From positions 704,157 through 768,156 of the forward strand of contig NZ_VTPY01000001.1 in the NCBI RefSeq assembly GCF_008297955.1: a stretch of 64,000 bases of DNA, read 5' to 3'. Under the pieces are notes generated by a model. That model did no database searches. It had not been told where the DNA came from and saw only the letters and a list, made by a program, of their open reading frames with translations. This DNA comes from Billgrantia pellis (GTDB lineage: Bacteria; Pseudomonadota; Gammaproteobacteria; Pseudomonadales; Halomonadaceae). The position numbers were made by a program, and so were the translations under genes. Shown one piece after another: positions 44,465-53,187 of the stretch (its first letter is position 1; each line of letters begins with the position of its first letter).

Positions 44465-45232
44465 TCAGGTGATCTCGCAGCGGGTATGGTGGGGCAGGAG
44501 CAGTTCCACGGTGCGCTCATGGTCCCCACTCAAGCGCTTCTGCACCAGTGCCAGGCCGCCCAGGCCGATGCGATGCTCATCCCCTTCGGCGAAGGCCAGA
44601 CGACGTGAACAGGTCGGGTAGAAGCGGTACTGCAGTAGCGGAGACACGGGAAAAATGCCGTGATGGCGATCCTCGCTGCCGGCGAGGCCGGCTGTCGACA
44701 GCTCGGCATCGAGAGCGCCGAGTTCTTTGCCGAGGCGCTCGCAGTCGAAGCCGGCATGATGGACGCTCGGCCCCATCACGGCGAGCCAGCCAGCCAAGGG
44801 ATGGGCGTCATCCAGCAGGCGATAGCTCTCCCAGTCGGGCATCGCCCAGGGCCGTCCTCGGCACAGCAGGTTCTTGCCGCGCGTATCTCGCGGGTGCGTA
44901 TTGCCGACGAGATCGGCGAGCCGCTCCCGGGGTTGCTTCGATAACGTGCGCAATTGAAGCTCCGCCACCACCAGCCAAGGGCCGTCGTCGGGGGGAGCGA
45001 GCAGCGATACCAGCAGACCCCGGTCGGCCATGGCGTAACGATGCATGGGGCGGTAGCCAAGATGCCCGAAGGTGGGCAGCAGATCGTTGGCGGCGAAAGG
45101 CGCCAGGTTGAGCGTCAGCAGGGTCAGGTATTCGGCAGGGGCGTTCATCGGCCAAAGACGCAGGGCACCCACATCCGGGTGATGATGGATGTAGTCGAGC
45201 CAGAGCTGCTGAAGGAATTCTTCCCGTTGCAT
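44465..45232 (-). CDS. DUF1338-like protein, function uncertain
   Basis: A 255-residue soluble protein that I do not recognise with confidence. The order of landmarks resembles DUF1338 (HglS/YdcJ, 2-oxoadipate dioxygenase/decarboxylase): FLQQLWLDYI at the start, AEYLTLLTLNLAPFAANDLLPTFGHLGYRPM around residue 35, LLVSLLAPPDDGPWLVVAELQL near 75, VHHAGFD near 158 where the family has a conserved metal-binding NH/HH, and FPVSPLLQYRF near 195. If it belongs there, a non-haem iron vicinal-oxygen-chelate fold follows. It has no operon partner and ends next to the DnaA-box pair. Confidence 0.4.
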   Translation of the reverse strand: MQREEFLQQLWLDYIHHHPDVGALRLWPMNAPAEYLTLLTLNLAPFAANDLLPTFGHLGYRPMHRYAMADRGLLVSLLAPPDDGPWLVVAELQLRTLSKQPRERLADLVGNTHPRDTRGKNLLCRGRPWAMPDWESYRLLDDAHPLAGWLAVMGPSVHHAGFDCERLGKELGALDAELSTAGLAGSEDRHHGIFPVSPLLQYRFYPTCSRRLAFAEGDEHRIGLGGLALVQKRLSGDHERTVELLLPHHTRCEIT

Positions 45233-45341
45233 CGTGCCGGTCCTTTTGTCCTGATGCGCCTTTTACGTTAGACCTCAGTATAAGGATTGGCGACGATGGG
45301 CTTTCAACGGGGGCAGGACGTTCAACGCAGCATGAACGGAA

Positions 45342-45374
45342 CAGCCACCCGGCTTCGGCAAGCCGCAGTGGCTG
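45342..45374 (-). terminator. Hairpin downstream of glutaredoxin gene
   Basis: CAGCCAC-C-CGGCTT (45342-45355) pairs with AAGCCG-C-GTGGCTG-type arm (45360-45374), 13 base pairs with one mismatch and a 4-base loop CGGC. It lies 24 bases after the glutaredoxin stop on the minus strand. No U-tract. Confidence 0.5.
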
Positions 45375-45397
45375 TGGGAAGTGTGCAGGAAAGTCGT

Positions 45398-45658
45398 CTA
45401 GGCGAGAAGAGCGTGCTCGCGCACGTACTGATCGAATTCGGTGAAGCCGCCCACATGGGTCTGGTCGATGAAAATCTGCGGAACGGTTGCAACCGGCTTG
45501 CCGATGGTCTTCTCCAGGTCGGCCTTGCTGATGCCTTCGGCCCAGATGTCCACGTAGCGATGCCCCTCTATCGCATTGACGCTCTCCAGCCGTTCGGCGA
45601 GAGCCTGGGCGCGGACACAAAAGGAACAGCCGGGACGACCAAAGATGGTGACGTGCAT
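45398..45658 (-). CDS. grxA: GrxA-type glutaredoxin
   Basis: An 86-residue dithiol glutaredoxin of GrxA size. The redox motif is C11-S-F-C14 (FGRPGCSFCVRAQ), a variant of the more usual CPYC, followed by TVPQIFIDQTHVGGFTEF with the cis-Pro and GG of the glutathione site. AEGISKADLEKTIGKPVATVPQ matches GrxA of E. coli in layout. It reduces disulfides and glutathionylated proteins, for example ribonucleotide reductase, using glutathione. AGGAGG nine bases upstream of ATG 45658 sets the start, although the frame is open further back into the next gene. Confidence 0.88.
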   Translation of the reverse strand: MHVTIFGRPGCSFCVRAQALAERLESVNAIEGHRYVDIWAEGISKADLEKTIGKPVATVPQIFIDQTHVGGFTEFDQYVREHALLA

Positions 45659-45758
45659 GTAAGGAACCTCCTCGAATCTCTGCTCGCTATTGTGACGGAT
45701 GTGAGACGGCGGGGCCAATAGCCTGCCGCTAGCCGGGCAATGGGTGGAAGCTATCCGG

Positions 45759-46580
45759 TCAGGACAGCCGAAGTTCATTGGCGTCGGCCGCTCGCAGCAG
45801 CTCGCCCAGTTCGGCATGAATCTCGGGGGCGCTGACCAACAGGTTCTCGCCGTACAGGTCCTCCGGGATGCCGCTGGGGCAGGGATAGAGATGGCCTGCA
45901 CGAGCGCCCGCTTCGCGCGCGATCAGCAAGCCGGCGGCGAAGTCCCAAGGGGAGACGCTTTCGTAGTAGGCGTCCAGGCGTCCGCACGCCACGTCGCACA
46001 GGTCCAGGGCCGCGGAGCCGTTGCGACGTACGTCCTGACAGTGTTCCAGCACCGCCATGAGACGCCGCATCAGCGGAGGCCGGCTGTCACGCCGATAGGG
46101 GAAGCCGGTGCCGACCAGGCAGCGTTCCAGGCGGGTGGTCCGACTGGCGTGGATCGGCTTGTCGTTGCACCAGGCGCCTTGGCCGTAGAGCGCGGTGTAA
46201 GTCTCGCCTAGGAAGGGAGCGTGAACCACTCCGAGTCGGGTCTTGCCTTCGCTGACCCAGGCAATGGAAACGGCGACATGATGCAAGCCATGGGCGAAAT
46301 TGACGGTGCCATCGATGGGGTCGATGACCCATAGGGCTTCTGCCGTGTGGGTGACCTCCCGGTCCGGCGCCAGCTCTTCGCTCAAGCGAGGCTCGCCGGG
46401 AAGACTGGCTTCTAGGCGATCGCTGATCAGGGTATCAACCGCCACGTCCACGTCTGTTACCAGCTCGTGGCCTTTCTTGAGCTGTTGGTTGAAGGTCCGG
46501 CTCTGCCTGGCCTCGACGATCCGTTCACCGGCTTCCCTGGCGATCGCCACGGCGAGTTCGAGACGCTGTTGAGGGAGCAT
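45759..46580 (-). CDS. Inositol monophosphatase family protein (SuhB-like)
   Basis: A 273-residue Mg2+-dependent, Li+-sensitive-type phosphatase family member. Metal ligands are visible in SEEL (about 67-70) and in DPIDGTVNFAHG (87-98), and the C-terminal signature WDFAAGLLIAREAGA lies near residue 209. Relatives hydrolyse inositol 1-phosphate, and in enterobacteria SuhB also joins rRNA antitermination complexes. In halophiles some paralogues act in osmolyte metabolism. It is probably not the only copy in the genome, so I withhold the symbol. GAGGAA precedes ATG 46580. It is divergent from the HybE-like gene. Confidence 0.88.
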   Translation of the reverse strand: MLPQQRLELAVAIAREAGERIVEARQSRTFNQQLKKGHELVTDVDVAVDTLISDRLEASLPGEPRLSEELAPDREVTHTAEALWVIDPIDGTVNFAHGLHHVAVSIAWVSEGKTRLGVVHAPFLGETYTALYGQGAWCNDKPIHASRTTRLERCLVGTGFPYRRDSRPPLMRRLMAVLEHCQDVRRNGSAALDLCDVACGRLDAYYESVSPWDFAAGLLIAREAGARAGHLYPCPSGIPEDLYGENLLVSAPEIHAELGELLRAADANELRLS

Positions 46581-46684
46581 GGGCGTTCCTCGTTGCACAT
46601 GGACCTGCCAGAATAGCAGCCGCACAGGATCCTGCCGAACCTGCGGTGGGACACATTGACCTGCGAAACGAGGAGGGAGCCGAT

Positions 46685-47128
46685 ATGCAGGCTCTGCGGC
46701 CGGAACAGTACCAACGCCTTCAGGAAATGGCGCAGGCCTGGGAGCGCCGGCAGACACCCGGTCTCGAGGCGTCCTCGCGCGCCAATCCGCGTCTCGGTGT
46801 GGATGCACTGTGCTTTCAGACCCATATTCCCGCCGAGGAACCGGCGGGCCGTGCCCTGCTGGTCGGAGCGCTGATCAGCCCGGTGTCGCTATCGCTGGTT
46901 GTGTTGCCGGCCGAATCCGGTGTCCCGGCGCCTCCCGCCGGCGAACGGCGCGCCTTCGCCCTGCCGTCGGGCCGCTATCCGTTCATCGCCGAGGTGCTGG
47001 AACCCGACCTGTGGCTATGGCGCTGCGAGCTGCTCGACGACTTGTCCGATCTTGCGACGCGGGAGGAGGGGAGTCGATTGGCGCAGCGTCTCATGGACAA
47101 GGTCATGACACCGGTCGAAGCGGATTGA
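46685..47128 (+). CDS. HybE-like protein ([NiFe]-hydrogenase chaperone family), orphan
   Basis: A 147-residue soluble protein resembling the HybE/HupJ family, chaperones that hold hydrogenase small subunits before Tat export. Matching pattern: NPRLGVDALCFQTHIP near residue 36, RALLVGALISPVSLSLVVLPA near 57, then RRAFALPSGRYPFIAEV and a C-terminal LMDKVM helix. GAGGAGGG lies before ATG 46685. No hydrogenase, hyp or Tat gene is in the window, so it may have another client; families of this type are found in aerobes without hydrogenase. It is followed by 3-hydroxybutyrate dehydrogenase after 85 bases. Confidence 0.6.
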   Translation: MQALRPEQYQRLQEMAQAWERRQTPGLEASSRANPRLGVDALCFQTHIPAEEPAGRALLVGALISPVSLSLVVLPAESGVPAPPAGERRAFALPSGRYPFIAEVLEPDLWLWRCELLDDLSDLATREEGSRLAQRLMDKVMTPVEAD

Positions 47129-47213
47129 AACTGGTCTCGCCGCAGGGACCGGGCGTATGCTGGGCGAGCACATGAAACCAATAGCGACGTAACCGTCAGA
47201 GAAGGAATTTCCC

Positions 47214-47987
47214 ATGACCCATGCAACGACCTCCGTGCCGCGCGTTGCGCTGGTGACCGGAACCGCCAGTGGGATCGGCGAAGCCGTGGTACGCCAATTC
47301 CGTGAGCTCGGTCACCAGGTATTGGCCGTGGATTTCAACGAACAAGCCAAGGACAAGGCCGAGGCTGTCGGTGCCGCCTTCTTCCAGGCCGACCTTACCG
47401 ACGGGGAGGCGTGCAAGGCGACCGTGGCGGACGCCATCAAGCGCTTTGGCCGGGTCGACATCCTGGTCAACAATGCCGGCATCCAGCACGTCTGCCCCAT
47501 CGAAGACTTCCCCGAGGCCAAGTGGCGCCAGATCATCGATCTGATGCTCACGGCGCCATTCCTGCTCACCCAGGCCGCGTGGCCGTCAATGCGCGAGAAT
47601 GGCTGGGGGCGTATCGTCAATATCGCCTCGGTCCACGCCCAGGTCGCCTCGCCGGGCAAGTCGGCCTACATCAGCGCCAAACATGGCATGATCGGCCTGA
47701 CCAAGACGGCAGCGCTGGAGGGCGGACCGCAGGGCATCACCGCCAATGCCATCTGTCCGGCCTACGTGAAGACGCCGCTGGTAGAGAATCAAATTGCCGA
47801 CCAGGCACGGTTGCACGGCATGAACGAGCAGGAAGTGGTCGAGCAGGTCATGCTCAAGAACGCCGCGGTGAAGCGCCTGATCGAGCCCGAGGAGGTGTCG
47901 GGTCTGGTTGCCTACCTGGTGTCGGAGGCGGCCGGAGCGGTCACTGGCTCGAGCTGGAATATAGACTTGGGCTGGACAGCTCAGTGA
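47214..47987 (+). CDS. bdhA: 3-hydroxybutyrate dehydrogenase
   Basis: A 257-residue short-chain dehydrogenase that interconverts 3-hydroxybutyrate and acetoacetate with NAD+. The NAD motif TGTASGIG is near residue 16, NNAGIQH near 87, and the catalytic Ser-Tyr-Lys appears as NIASVH, then SAYISAKHG. NNAGIQHVCPIEDFPEAKW and AICPAYVKTPLVENQI are close to characterised D-3-hydroxybutyrate dehydrogenases. GAAGGAA is upstream of the ATG. Acetoacetate formed can be activated by the ScoAB CoA-transferase at 42845-44283. The stop codon lies inside the left end of the palindromic element 47986-48249. Confidence 0.9.
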   Translation: MTHATTSVPRVALVTGTASGIGEAVVRQFRELGHQVLAVDFNEQAKDKAEAVGAAFFQADLTDGEACKATVADAIKRFGRVDILVNNAGIQHVCPIEDFPEAKWRQIIDLMLTAPFLLTQAAWPSMRENGWGRIVNIASVHAQVASPGKSAYISAKHGMIGLTKTAALEGGPQGITANAICPAYVKTPLVENQIADQARLHGMNEQEVVEQVMLKNAAVKRLIEPEEVSGLVAYLVSEAAGAVTGSSWNIDLGWTAQ

Positions 47988-48249
47988 GCCTGTGCGAAAA
48001 CTGGCTGCGCTCGGCCATACGGCGTTAAAAATTGGCTTAAAATGCTCATTTACGACTCGCAAACTCCGCTTTTGGACTCGCGACATCCCTGTCGCTCGCT
48101 CTTCGAGCAGCGGAGCTGCCCAAACCGGCTTTCCTGCCGATTTGTCGCCAATTTTTACCTTGCGACCTACAGGGAAGTGGGAAGTGCGTTGGCCCGTCGG
48201 GAACGGGCCTAGCCCTGGCCTTCGCTCGCTGCGTTTTCGCATCAGGCTC
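47986..48249. repeat. Palindromic intergenic element with terminal inverted repeats (MITE/REP-like)
   Basis: A 264-base stretch bounded by GAGCCTG-TGCGAAAAC (47986-48001) and its inverted copy GTTTTCGCA-T-CAGGCTC (48233-48249), 16 of 17 positions paired. Inside, TAAAAATTGGC (48026-48036) and GCCAATTTTTA (48147-48157) form a second inverted repeat. There is no open frame of note. It fills the gap between convergent bdhA and the RegA-like gene and overlaps the bdhA stop codon. The form suggests a non-autonomous mobile or dispersed intergenic repeat that may also serve as a terminator; no other full copy is in the window. Confidence 0.65.
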
Positions 48250-48275
48250 GCGATACCGGAAACCTACTGGAACGA

Positions 48276-48815
48276 TTACCGCCGCACCGGTCTCTTCTGC
48301 AGCTTGCGCTGCAAGGTGCGCCGGTGCATGCCCAGGGCACGTGCGGTGGCGGAGATGTTGCCGTCGTGCTCCTGCAGCACTTTCTGGATGTGCTCCCAGG
48401 CGATGCGGTTGATCGACGGAGGGTTGTCGGCCACCTCGGCTTCCGGGTTGCCTTCCTCCCGGCCCAGCGCCACCAGGATCTCCTCGGCGTCGGCGGGCTT
48501 GCAGAGGTAATTCACCGCGCCCAGCTTGATCGCTTCGACGGCGGTGGCAATGCTCGAGTAGCCGGTCAGCACCACGATACGGCAGTTCGGCACCACCTCG
48601 AGCAATTCCGGCAAGAGTTTCAATCCCGAGCTGTGCTCCAGCTTGAGATCGAGCGTGGCCAGCTCCGGCCGGTGACGACGGGCCAGTGACAGGGCCTGCG
48701 CCGCATCATGCGCCACTATCACCTCGTAGCCGCGCCTGACCATGGCGCGAGAAAGCACGTGGCAGAACATTTCGTCGTCGTCGATGATCAACAGGCGGGT
48801 ATCGGCGTCTTGCAT
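48276..48815 (-). CDS. Response regulator, RegA/PrrA/ActR family
   Basis: A 179-residue two-domain regulator. The receiver (1-120) has the acidic pair in IIDDDE, the phosphorylated D56 in ATLDLKLE and the conserved Lys in LCKPAD. A short linker leads to a Fis-type helix-turn-helix (about 138-179, ISATARALGMHRRTLQRKLQ), the signature architecture of RegA/PrrA/ActR, which control respiration, carbon and nitrogen metabolism by redox state. The cognate kinase gene lies 19 bases upstream in the same operon. The name differs between species, so no symbol is given. Confidence 0.9.
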   Translation of the reverse strand: MQDADTRLLIIDDDEMFCHVLSRAMVRRGYEVIVAHDAAQALSLARRHRPELATLDLKLEHSSGLKLLPELLEVVPNCRIVVLTGYSSIATAVEAIKLGAVNYLCKPADAEEILVALGREEGNPEAEVADNPPSINRIAWEHIQKVLQEHDGNISATARALGMHRRTLQRKLQKRPVRR

Positions 48816-48834
48816 GGCAACCTCGTCGCGTCGC

Positions 48835-50100
48835 TCAGGGCTTGCTGTGTGGCAGGATCACTTCGGTCAGCGTCCCCCCGTCCGGATGATTATACAGGCT
48901 CACGCCACCGCCGAAGCGATTGATGGTGGCATGGGTGAGAAACAGCCCGATGCCGAGGCCCTTGCTCTTGGTCGAGACAAAGGTATCGCCGAGGCGGTCG
49001 GCGATATCCAGCGCGATACCGGGGCCGTGGTCGCGGATGTCGACGATCACTTCGGTCTCGTTCCAGTCCAAGCGAATGCGAATGTCGTCGGGGTTGGCAT
49101 CGGCGGCATTATTGAGCAGGTTGGTGATGGCCTGATCGAGGGTGGTATCGACCTTGAGCCAGGGCGTGCCGCGCTGCCCGGACACCTCCAGGCGATGACT
49201 CACGTCGGGGCGCAGCACCAGCCAGCGTTGCACCACGCCGTTGAGCCAATCGCGGGCGTCTCGCACTTCCGGCTCGGCCATGCGACGGCGATCGGCGCTC
49301 TCGACCAGATGGCGCAGGCGCGACTTGCACACATCGACCTGCTGGCGCAGCAGGTCGACGTCCTGTTCCAGCGTGGGGTTGCCGTGAGCGTCTTCGCGCA
49401 TTTCGCTCAGCAACACCGCCATGGTCGACAGGGGCGTACCCAGTTCGTGGGCGGTACCGGCGGCCTGGGTGGCCACGGCGACGATCTGTTCGTTGCGCAG
49501 CGCCGATTCGCGGGTCTGAGACAGGGCCTGCTCCCGGCTGCGCAGAGCGTGCGCCATCTTGAAGATGAAGAAAGTCACCAGTCCGGCCGACAGGCCGAAA
49601 TTGATCCACATGCCCAGCACGTGAAGATTGAGTACCTCGTTGCCTTGGTCGTGGGTCAACTGCGGGACCGGGTGGTAATCCCACATCAACAGGGTGTAGG
49701 ACGCCATGGCCGAGGTGGCGACCATCCAGGCATAGCGCCAGGGCAGGGTGGCGGCGGCGATGGTGACCGGCACCAGGTAGTAATTGATGAACGGGTTGGT
49801 GGCGCCACCCGTGAGATAGAACAGGAGCGTCAGGCCGAACACGTCGACGAGAAGGTGGATCACGTATTCGATGTGGCTGACCGCCCACTGACGCCCGAGC
49901 CGCCACCAGGTGAACAGGTTGACCAGACCCATGCAGATGATGACGCCGATGACCGCGGCGATCTCTAGCTCGAAGTGCAGGAGTTCGACGCCGACGATGA
50001 CCGCTGCCAGGAAACCCGTCCAGGTAATCCCGCGGACGATGGTCAGGCGGACCAGGTTGCGGCTGGGCGTCGAGAGCGGCAAAGGGGGAGCGGTAGGCAT
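48835..50100 (-). CDS. Redox-sensing histidine kinase, RegB/PrrB/ActS family
   Basis: A 421-residue inner-membrane kinase with six transmembrane helices in residues 20-180. GGATNPF (98-104) is the quinone-sensing GGxxNPF motif of RegB. The H-box [12 protein letters not shown] holds the phosphorylated H218, and C258 in [13 protein letters not shown] corresponds to the redox-active cysteine of RegB. The ATPase N, G1 and G2 boxes ([26 protein letters not shown]) are complete. All sensing elements are therefore intact, and the pair should respond to the quinone pool and cellular redox. It precedes the response regulator by 19 bases. Confidence 0.92.
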   Translation of the reverse strand: MPTAPPLPLSTPSRNLVRLTIVRGITWTGFLAAVIVGVELLHFELEIAAVIGVIICMGLVNLFTWWRLGRQWAVSHIEYVIHLLVDVFGLTLLFYLTGGATNPFINYYLVPVTIAAATLPWRYAWMVATSAMASYTLLMWDYHPVPQLTHDQGNEVLNLHVLGMWINFGLSAGLVTFFIFKMAHALRSREQALSQTRESALRNEQIVAVATQAAGTAHELGTPLSTMAVLLSEMREDAHGNPTLEQDVDLLRQQVDVCKSRLRHLVESADRRRMAEPEVRDARDWLNGVVQRWLVLRPDVSHRLEVSGQRGTPWLKVDTTLDQAITNLLNNAADANPDDIRIRLDWNETEVIVDIRDHGPGIALDIADRLGDTFVSTKSKGLGIGLFLTHATINRFGGGVSLYNHPDGGTLTEVILPHSKP

Positions 50101-50247
50101 GGCGTCTCCTGGGGTATGCGTCTCGCCATGATACCGTCTCGTGCCCTTTCTCGCCGCCGCCCTACAACTGTGCGAGGCAAAGCCTTAGAATGCATGCCAT
50201 TCCACACTCACGCACCTCATGGGTGCCACACGACGAATTCGAGACTG

Positions 50248-51837
50248 ATGTCTGATGCCGATCTGGCCCGGGAAGTCGGGCTGCGCAGAACCTTTGCCAT
50301 TATCTCGCACCCCGATGCGGGCAAGACCACCATCACCGAAAAGATGTTGCTGTTCGGAAACGCCATCCAGCTCGCCGGCTCGGTGAAGAGCAAGCGCAAC
50401 GACCGTCACGCCACCTCCGACTGGATGAAGATGGAGCAGGAGCGGGGCATTTCGGTGACGACCTCGGTCATGCAGTTCCCCTATGGCGGGCGCATCGTCA
50501 ACCTGCTCGATACGCCCGGGCACGAGGATTTCTCCGAGGATACCTACCGCACGCTGACGGCGGTGGATTCGGCGCTGATGGTGATCGACGGCGCCAAGGG
50601 CGTCGAGGCGCGTACCATCAAGCTGATGGAAGTCTGTCGTCTTCGCACCACGCCGATCCTCACGTTCATCAACAAGATGGATCGCGACATTCGCGACCCC
50701 ATCGAGGTGATGGACGAGGTGGAGACGGTACTGAACATCCAGTGCGCGCCAATGACCTGGCCGATCGGCATGGGGCGCCATTTCAAGGGCGTCTATCACT
50801 TGTATAACGATGTCATTCACCTCTATACCCAAGGTCAGGGCAGTCGCATTCCCGACGATCGACGCATCGAGGGGCTCGACAACCCCGAGGTCGACACGGT
50901 GCTCGGGGCGGAACAGGCCGAGGAGCTGCGCATGGAGGTGGAGCTGGTGCGTGGCGCCTCCCATGCGTTCGATCACGCGGCCTACCTGCGCGGCGAGCTG
51001 ACCCCGGTCTACTTCGGTACCGCCATGGGCAACTTCGGCGTGCGCGAGATGCTTGACGGTTTTGTCGAATACGCGCCGCCTCCGCAGCCGCGGGAGACCG
51101 ATGCACGCAGCGTCGAGGCCGAGGATCCTCGCTTCACCGGCTTCGTGTTCAAGATCCAGGCCAATATGGACCCCAAGCACCGCGACCGCATCGCCTTCCT
51201 GCGGGTCTGCTCGGGCAAGTACGAGAAGAACATGAAGATGCGACACGTGCGCATCGGCAAGGATGTCAAGATCGCCGATGCGCTGACCTTCATGGCCTCC
51301 GACCGCGCTCACGTCGAGGAAGCCTGGCCCGGCGACATCATCGGCCTGCACAACCACGGCACGATCCAGATCGGCGACACCTTCACCATGGGTGAGGACA
51401 TGCGCTTCACCGGGATACCCCACTTCGCCCCGGAGCTTTTCAAGCGCGTTCAGCTCAAGGATCCGCTCAAGCTCAAGGCACTGCAGAAAGGGCTCCAACA
51501 GCTCTCGGAGGAGGGGGCCACGCAACTGTTCCAGCCGCTGGACAATAACGATCTGATTCTCGGCGCCGTGGGTACCCTGCAGTTCGACGTGGTCGCCCAC
51601 CGGCTCAAGGAGGAGTACAAGGTCGACTGCGTCTACGAGCCGGTCAACGTGCAGACCGCGCGCTGGGTCTATTGCGACGATGCGCGAAAGCTGGAGGAGT
51701 TCAAGCGCAAGGGGAGTGCCAACCTGGCGCTGGATGGCGGAGGTTACCTGACCTACATTGCTCCCACGAGGGTCAACCTGCAGATGACCCAGGAACGCTG
51801 GCCGGAGATTCGCTTCGCCGCGACTCGCGAACATTGA
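50248..51837 (+). CDS. prfC: Peptide chain release factor 3
   Basis: A 529-residue translational GTPase that removes RF1 or RF2 from the ribosome after peptide release. G motifs: [14 protein letters not shown] (G1), [10 protein letters not shown] (G2), LDTPGHEDF (G3), NKMDRD (G4). Domains II and III follow with normal length. ATG 50248 gives the standard [26 protein letters not shown] opening (short N-terminus of about 18 residues before G1). The open frame upstream is an artefact of overlap with the kinase promoter region. It is the first of a run of housekeeping genes and is followed by mscL after 53 bases. Confidence 0.97.
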   Translation: MSDADLAREVGLRRTFAIISHPDAGKTTITEKMLLFGNAIQLAGSVKSKRNDRHATSDWMKMEQERGISVTTSVMQFPYGGRIVNLLDTPGHEDFSEDTYRTLTAVDSALMVIDGAKGVEARTIKLMEVCRLRTTPILTFINKMDRDIRDPIEVMDEVETVLNIQCAPMTWPIGMGRHFKGVYHLYNDVIHLYTQGQGSRIPDDRRIEGLDNPEVDTVLGAEQAEELRMEVELVRGASHAFDHAAYLRGELTPVYFGTAMGNFGVREMLDGFVEYAPPPQPRETDARSVEAEDPRFTGFVFKIQANMDPKHRDRIAFLRVCSGKYEKNMKMRHVRIGKDVKIADALTFMASDRAHVEEAWPGDIIGLHNHGTIQIGDTFTMGEDMRFTGIPHFAPELFKRVQLKDPLKLKALQKGLQQLSEEGATQLFQPLDNNDLILGAVGTLQFDVVAHRLKEEYKVDCVYEPVNVQTARWVYCDDARKLEEFKRKGSANLALDGGGYLTYIAPTRVNLQMTQERWPEIRFAATREH

Positions 51838-51890
51838 GGTTGCGATCGTCGGGCATGGCGATGCCAGCCTGCTGAAAGGAGAACGGGAGC

Positions 51891-52379
51891 ATGGCGTCGA
51901 AGATGTTGAAGGAGTTTCGCGAATTCGCGGTGAAGGGCAACGTCGTCGACATGGCGGTGGGCATCATCATCGGCGCCGCCTTCACCGCCATCGTCAACAG
52001 CCTGGTTCGAGACGTCTTCACGCCGCTGATCAGCCTGCTCACGGGAGGGATGAACTTCACCAACCAGTTCCTGGTGCTGCGTGACGCTCCCGGCGACGAG
52101 ATTTACCACACCCTGGAACAAGCTCAGGCGGCCGGCGCGGTGACCCTCAACTACGGCCTGTTTCTCAATGCGGTGCTGTCGTTTCTGATTGTCGCCTTCG
52201 CCACCTTCCTGCTGATTCGGAACATCAACCGGCTCAAGAATCTCGCCTATCCGCCCGAGACGGCGGCGGCTCCCACGGTCAAGGATTGCCCGTACTGCCT
52301 GAGCAAGATTCCCCTGCCGGCCACGCGCTGCCCGGCCTGTACCTCGCAGTTGCCAGCCGCGCAGCCCGAAGCGGAGTGA
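51891..52379 (+). CDS. mscL: Large-conductance mechanosensitive channel with C-terminal zinc ribbon
   Basis: A 162-residue MscL, some 25 residues longer than the E. coli channel. The N-terminal amphipathic helix, TM1 ([17 protein letters not shown], gate residues in AVGIIIG) and TM2 ([22 protein letters not shown], about 88-110) are normal. After the usual charged cytoplasmic helix start, the C-terminus carries two CxxC knuckles, C133-P-Y-C136 and C147-P-A-C150, a small zinc-ribbon motif known from some proteobacterial MscL proteins. The channel jettisons solutes on hypo-osmotic shock, a key need in a halophile. GAAAGGAGAAC is upstream. Confidence 0.95.
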   Translation: MASKMLKEFREFAVKGNVVDMAVGIIIGAAFTAIVNSLVRDVFTPLISLLTGGMNFTNQFLVLRDAPGDEIYHTLEQAQAAGAVTLNYGLFLNAVLSFLIVAFATFLLIRNINRLKNLAYPPETAAAPTVKDCPYCLSKIPLPATRCPACTSQLPAAQPEAE

Positions 52380-52419
52380 CGCGGGCACGCCACAAACCAC
52401 GCAAGAGGGCACGACACGG

Positions 52420-53187
52420 ATGTTGATCGATGCACACTGTCATCTTGATTTCGAGGCCTTCGACGACGATCGCGATGCGATGTTCGAGCGCGCCCGGGCA
52501 TCGGGCGTCGAGCACTTCATGGTGCCCGGCACGACCCGCGAGCGCTGGCCAGCCGTGCTGGCGCTGGGCGAACGCGACGACGTCAGTATCAGTCTGGGGC
52601 TGCACCCCTATTTCATGCACGAGCATGCCGTCGGCGACGTCGAGGCACTGGCCCAGGCGCTCGATGCTCATCCCAACGTGCGGGCGCTGGGGGAGTGCGG
52701 CATCGACGCCCGCTTCGAGGATACCCTCGACGACCAGTGGGAGCTATTCAATGCCCAACTGCGTCTGGCCAAGACACGCCAGATGCCGGTGGTGATCCAT
52801 TGCGTCCACGCCAACGACAAGGTCTCCAAGCGCCTTCGTCAGCTCGACCTGCCGGCGGGCGGCCTGATCCATGCCTTTGCCGGTTCGCCGGATCAGGCGT
52901 GGAAATTCCTCGACCTGGGCTTCGTGGTGGGCCTGGGCGGCGCGGTCACCTACGAGCGTGCCCAGCGTCTTTGGCGGGCGGTGAAAAGCCTGCCCGTGGA
53001 TGGCTTCGTATTGGAAACCGACAGCCCCGACATGCCGCTGTGCGGCCATCAGGGACAGCGCAACGAGCCGGCGCGCCTTGCCCAGGTATGCGAGATGGTG
53101 GCGAAGCTGAGAGGGGAAACGCCCGGGGCGATCGCCGCCCAGAGTACGGCGACCGCGTCTCGGCTGTTCGACCTCGAAGGGGACTAG
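52420..53187 (+). CDS. TatD-family metal-dependent hydrolase (YjjV-like)
   Basis: A 255-residue TIM-barrel hydrolase of the TatD family, a deoxyribonuclease-like or D-aminoacyl-tRNA-deacylase-like cytosolic enzyme. Metal ligands: DAHCHLD near residue 4 (HxH), GECGID near 92 (Glu), VVIHCVHA near 127, GLIHAFAGS near 148 and LETDSPDMPL near 199 (Asp). The length and HxH-E-H-H-D order are complete. YjjV is the E. coli protein it most resembles, but TatD paralogues are hard to tell apart. Its 3' end overlaps the convergent ygfZ by four bases. Confidence 0.88.
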   Translation: MLIDAHCHLDFEAFDDDRDAMFERARASGVEHFMVPGTTRERWPAVLALGERDDVSISLGLHPYFMHEHAVGDVEALAQALDAHPNVRALGECGIDARFEDTLDDQWELFNAQLRLAKTRQMPVVIHCVHANDKVSKRLRQLDLPAGGLIHAFAGSPDQAWKFLDLGFVVGLGGAVTYERAQRLWRAVKSLPVDGFVLETDSPDMPLCGHQGQRNEPARLAQVCEMVAKLRGETPGAIAAQSTATASRLFDLEGD

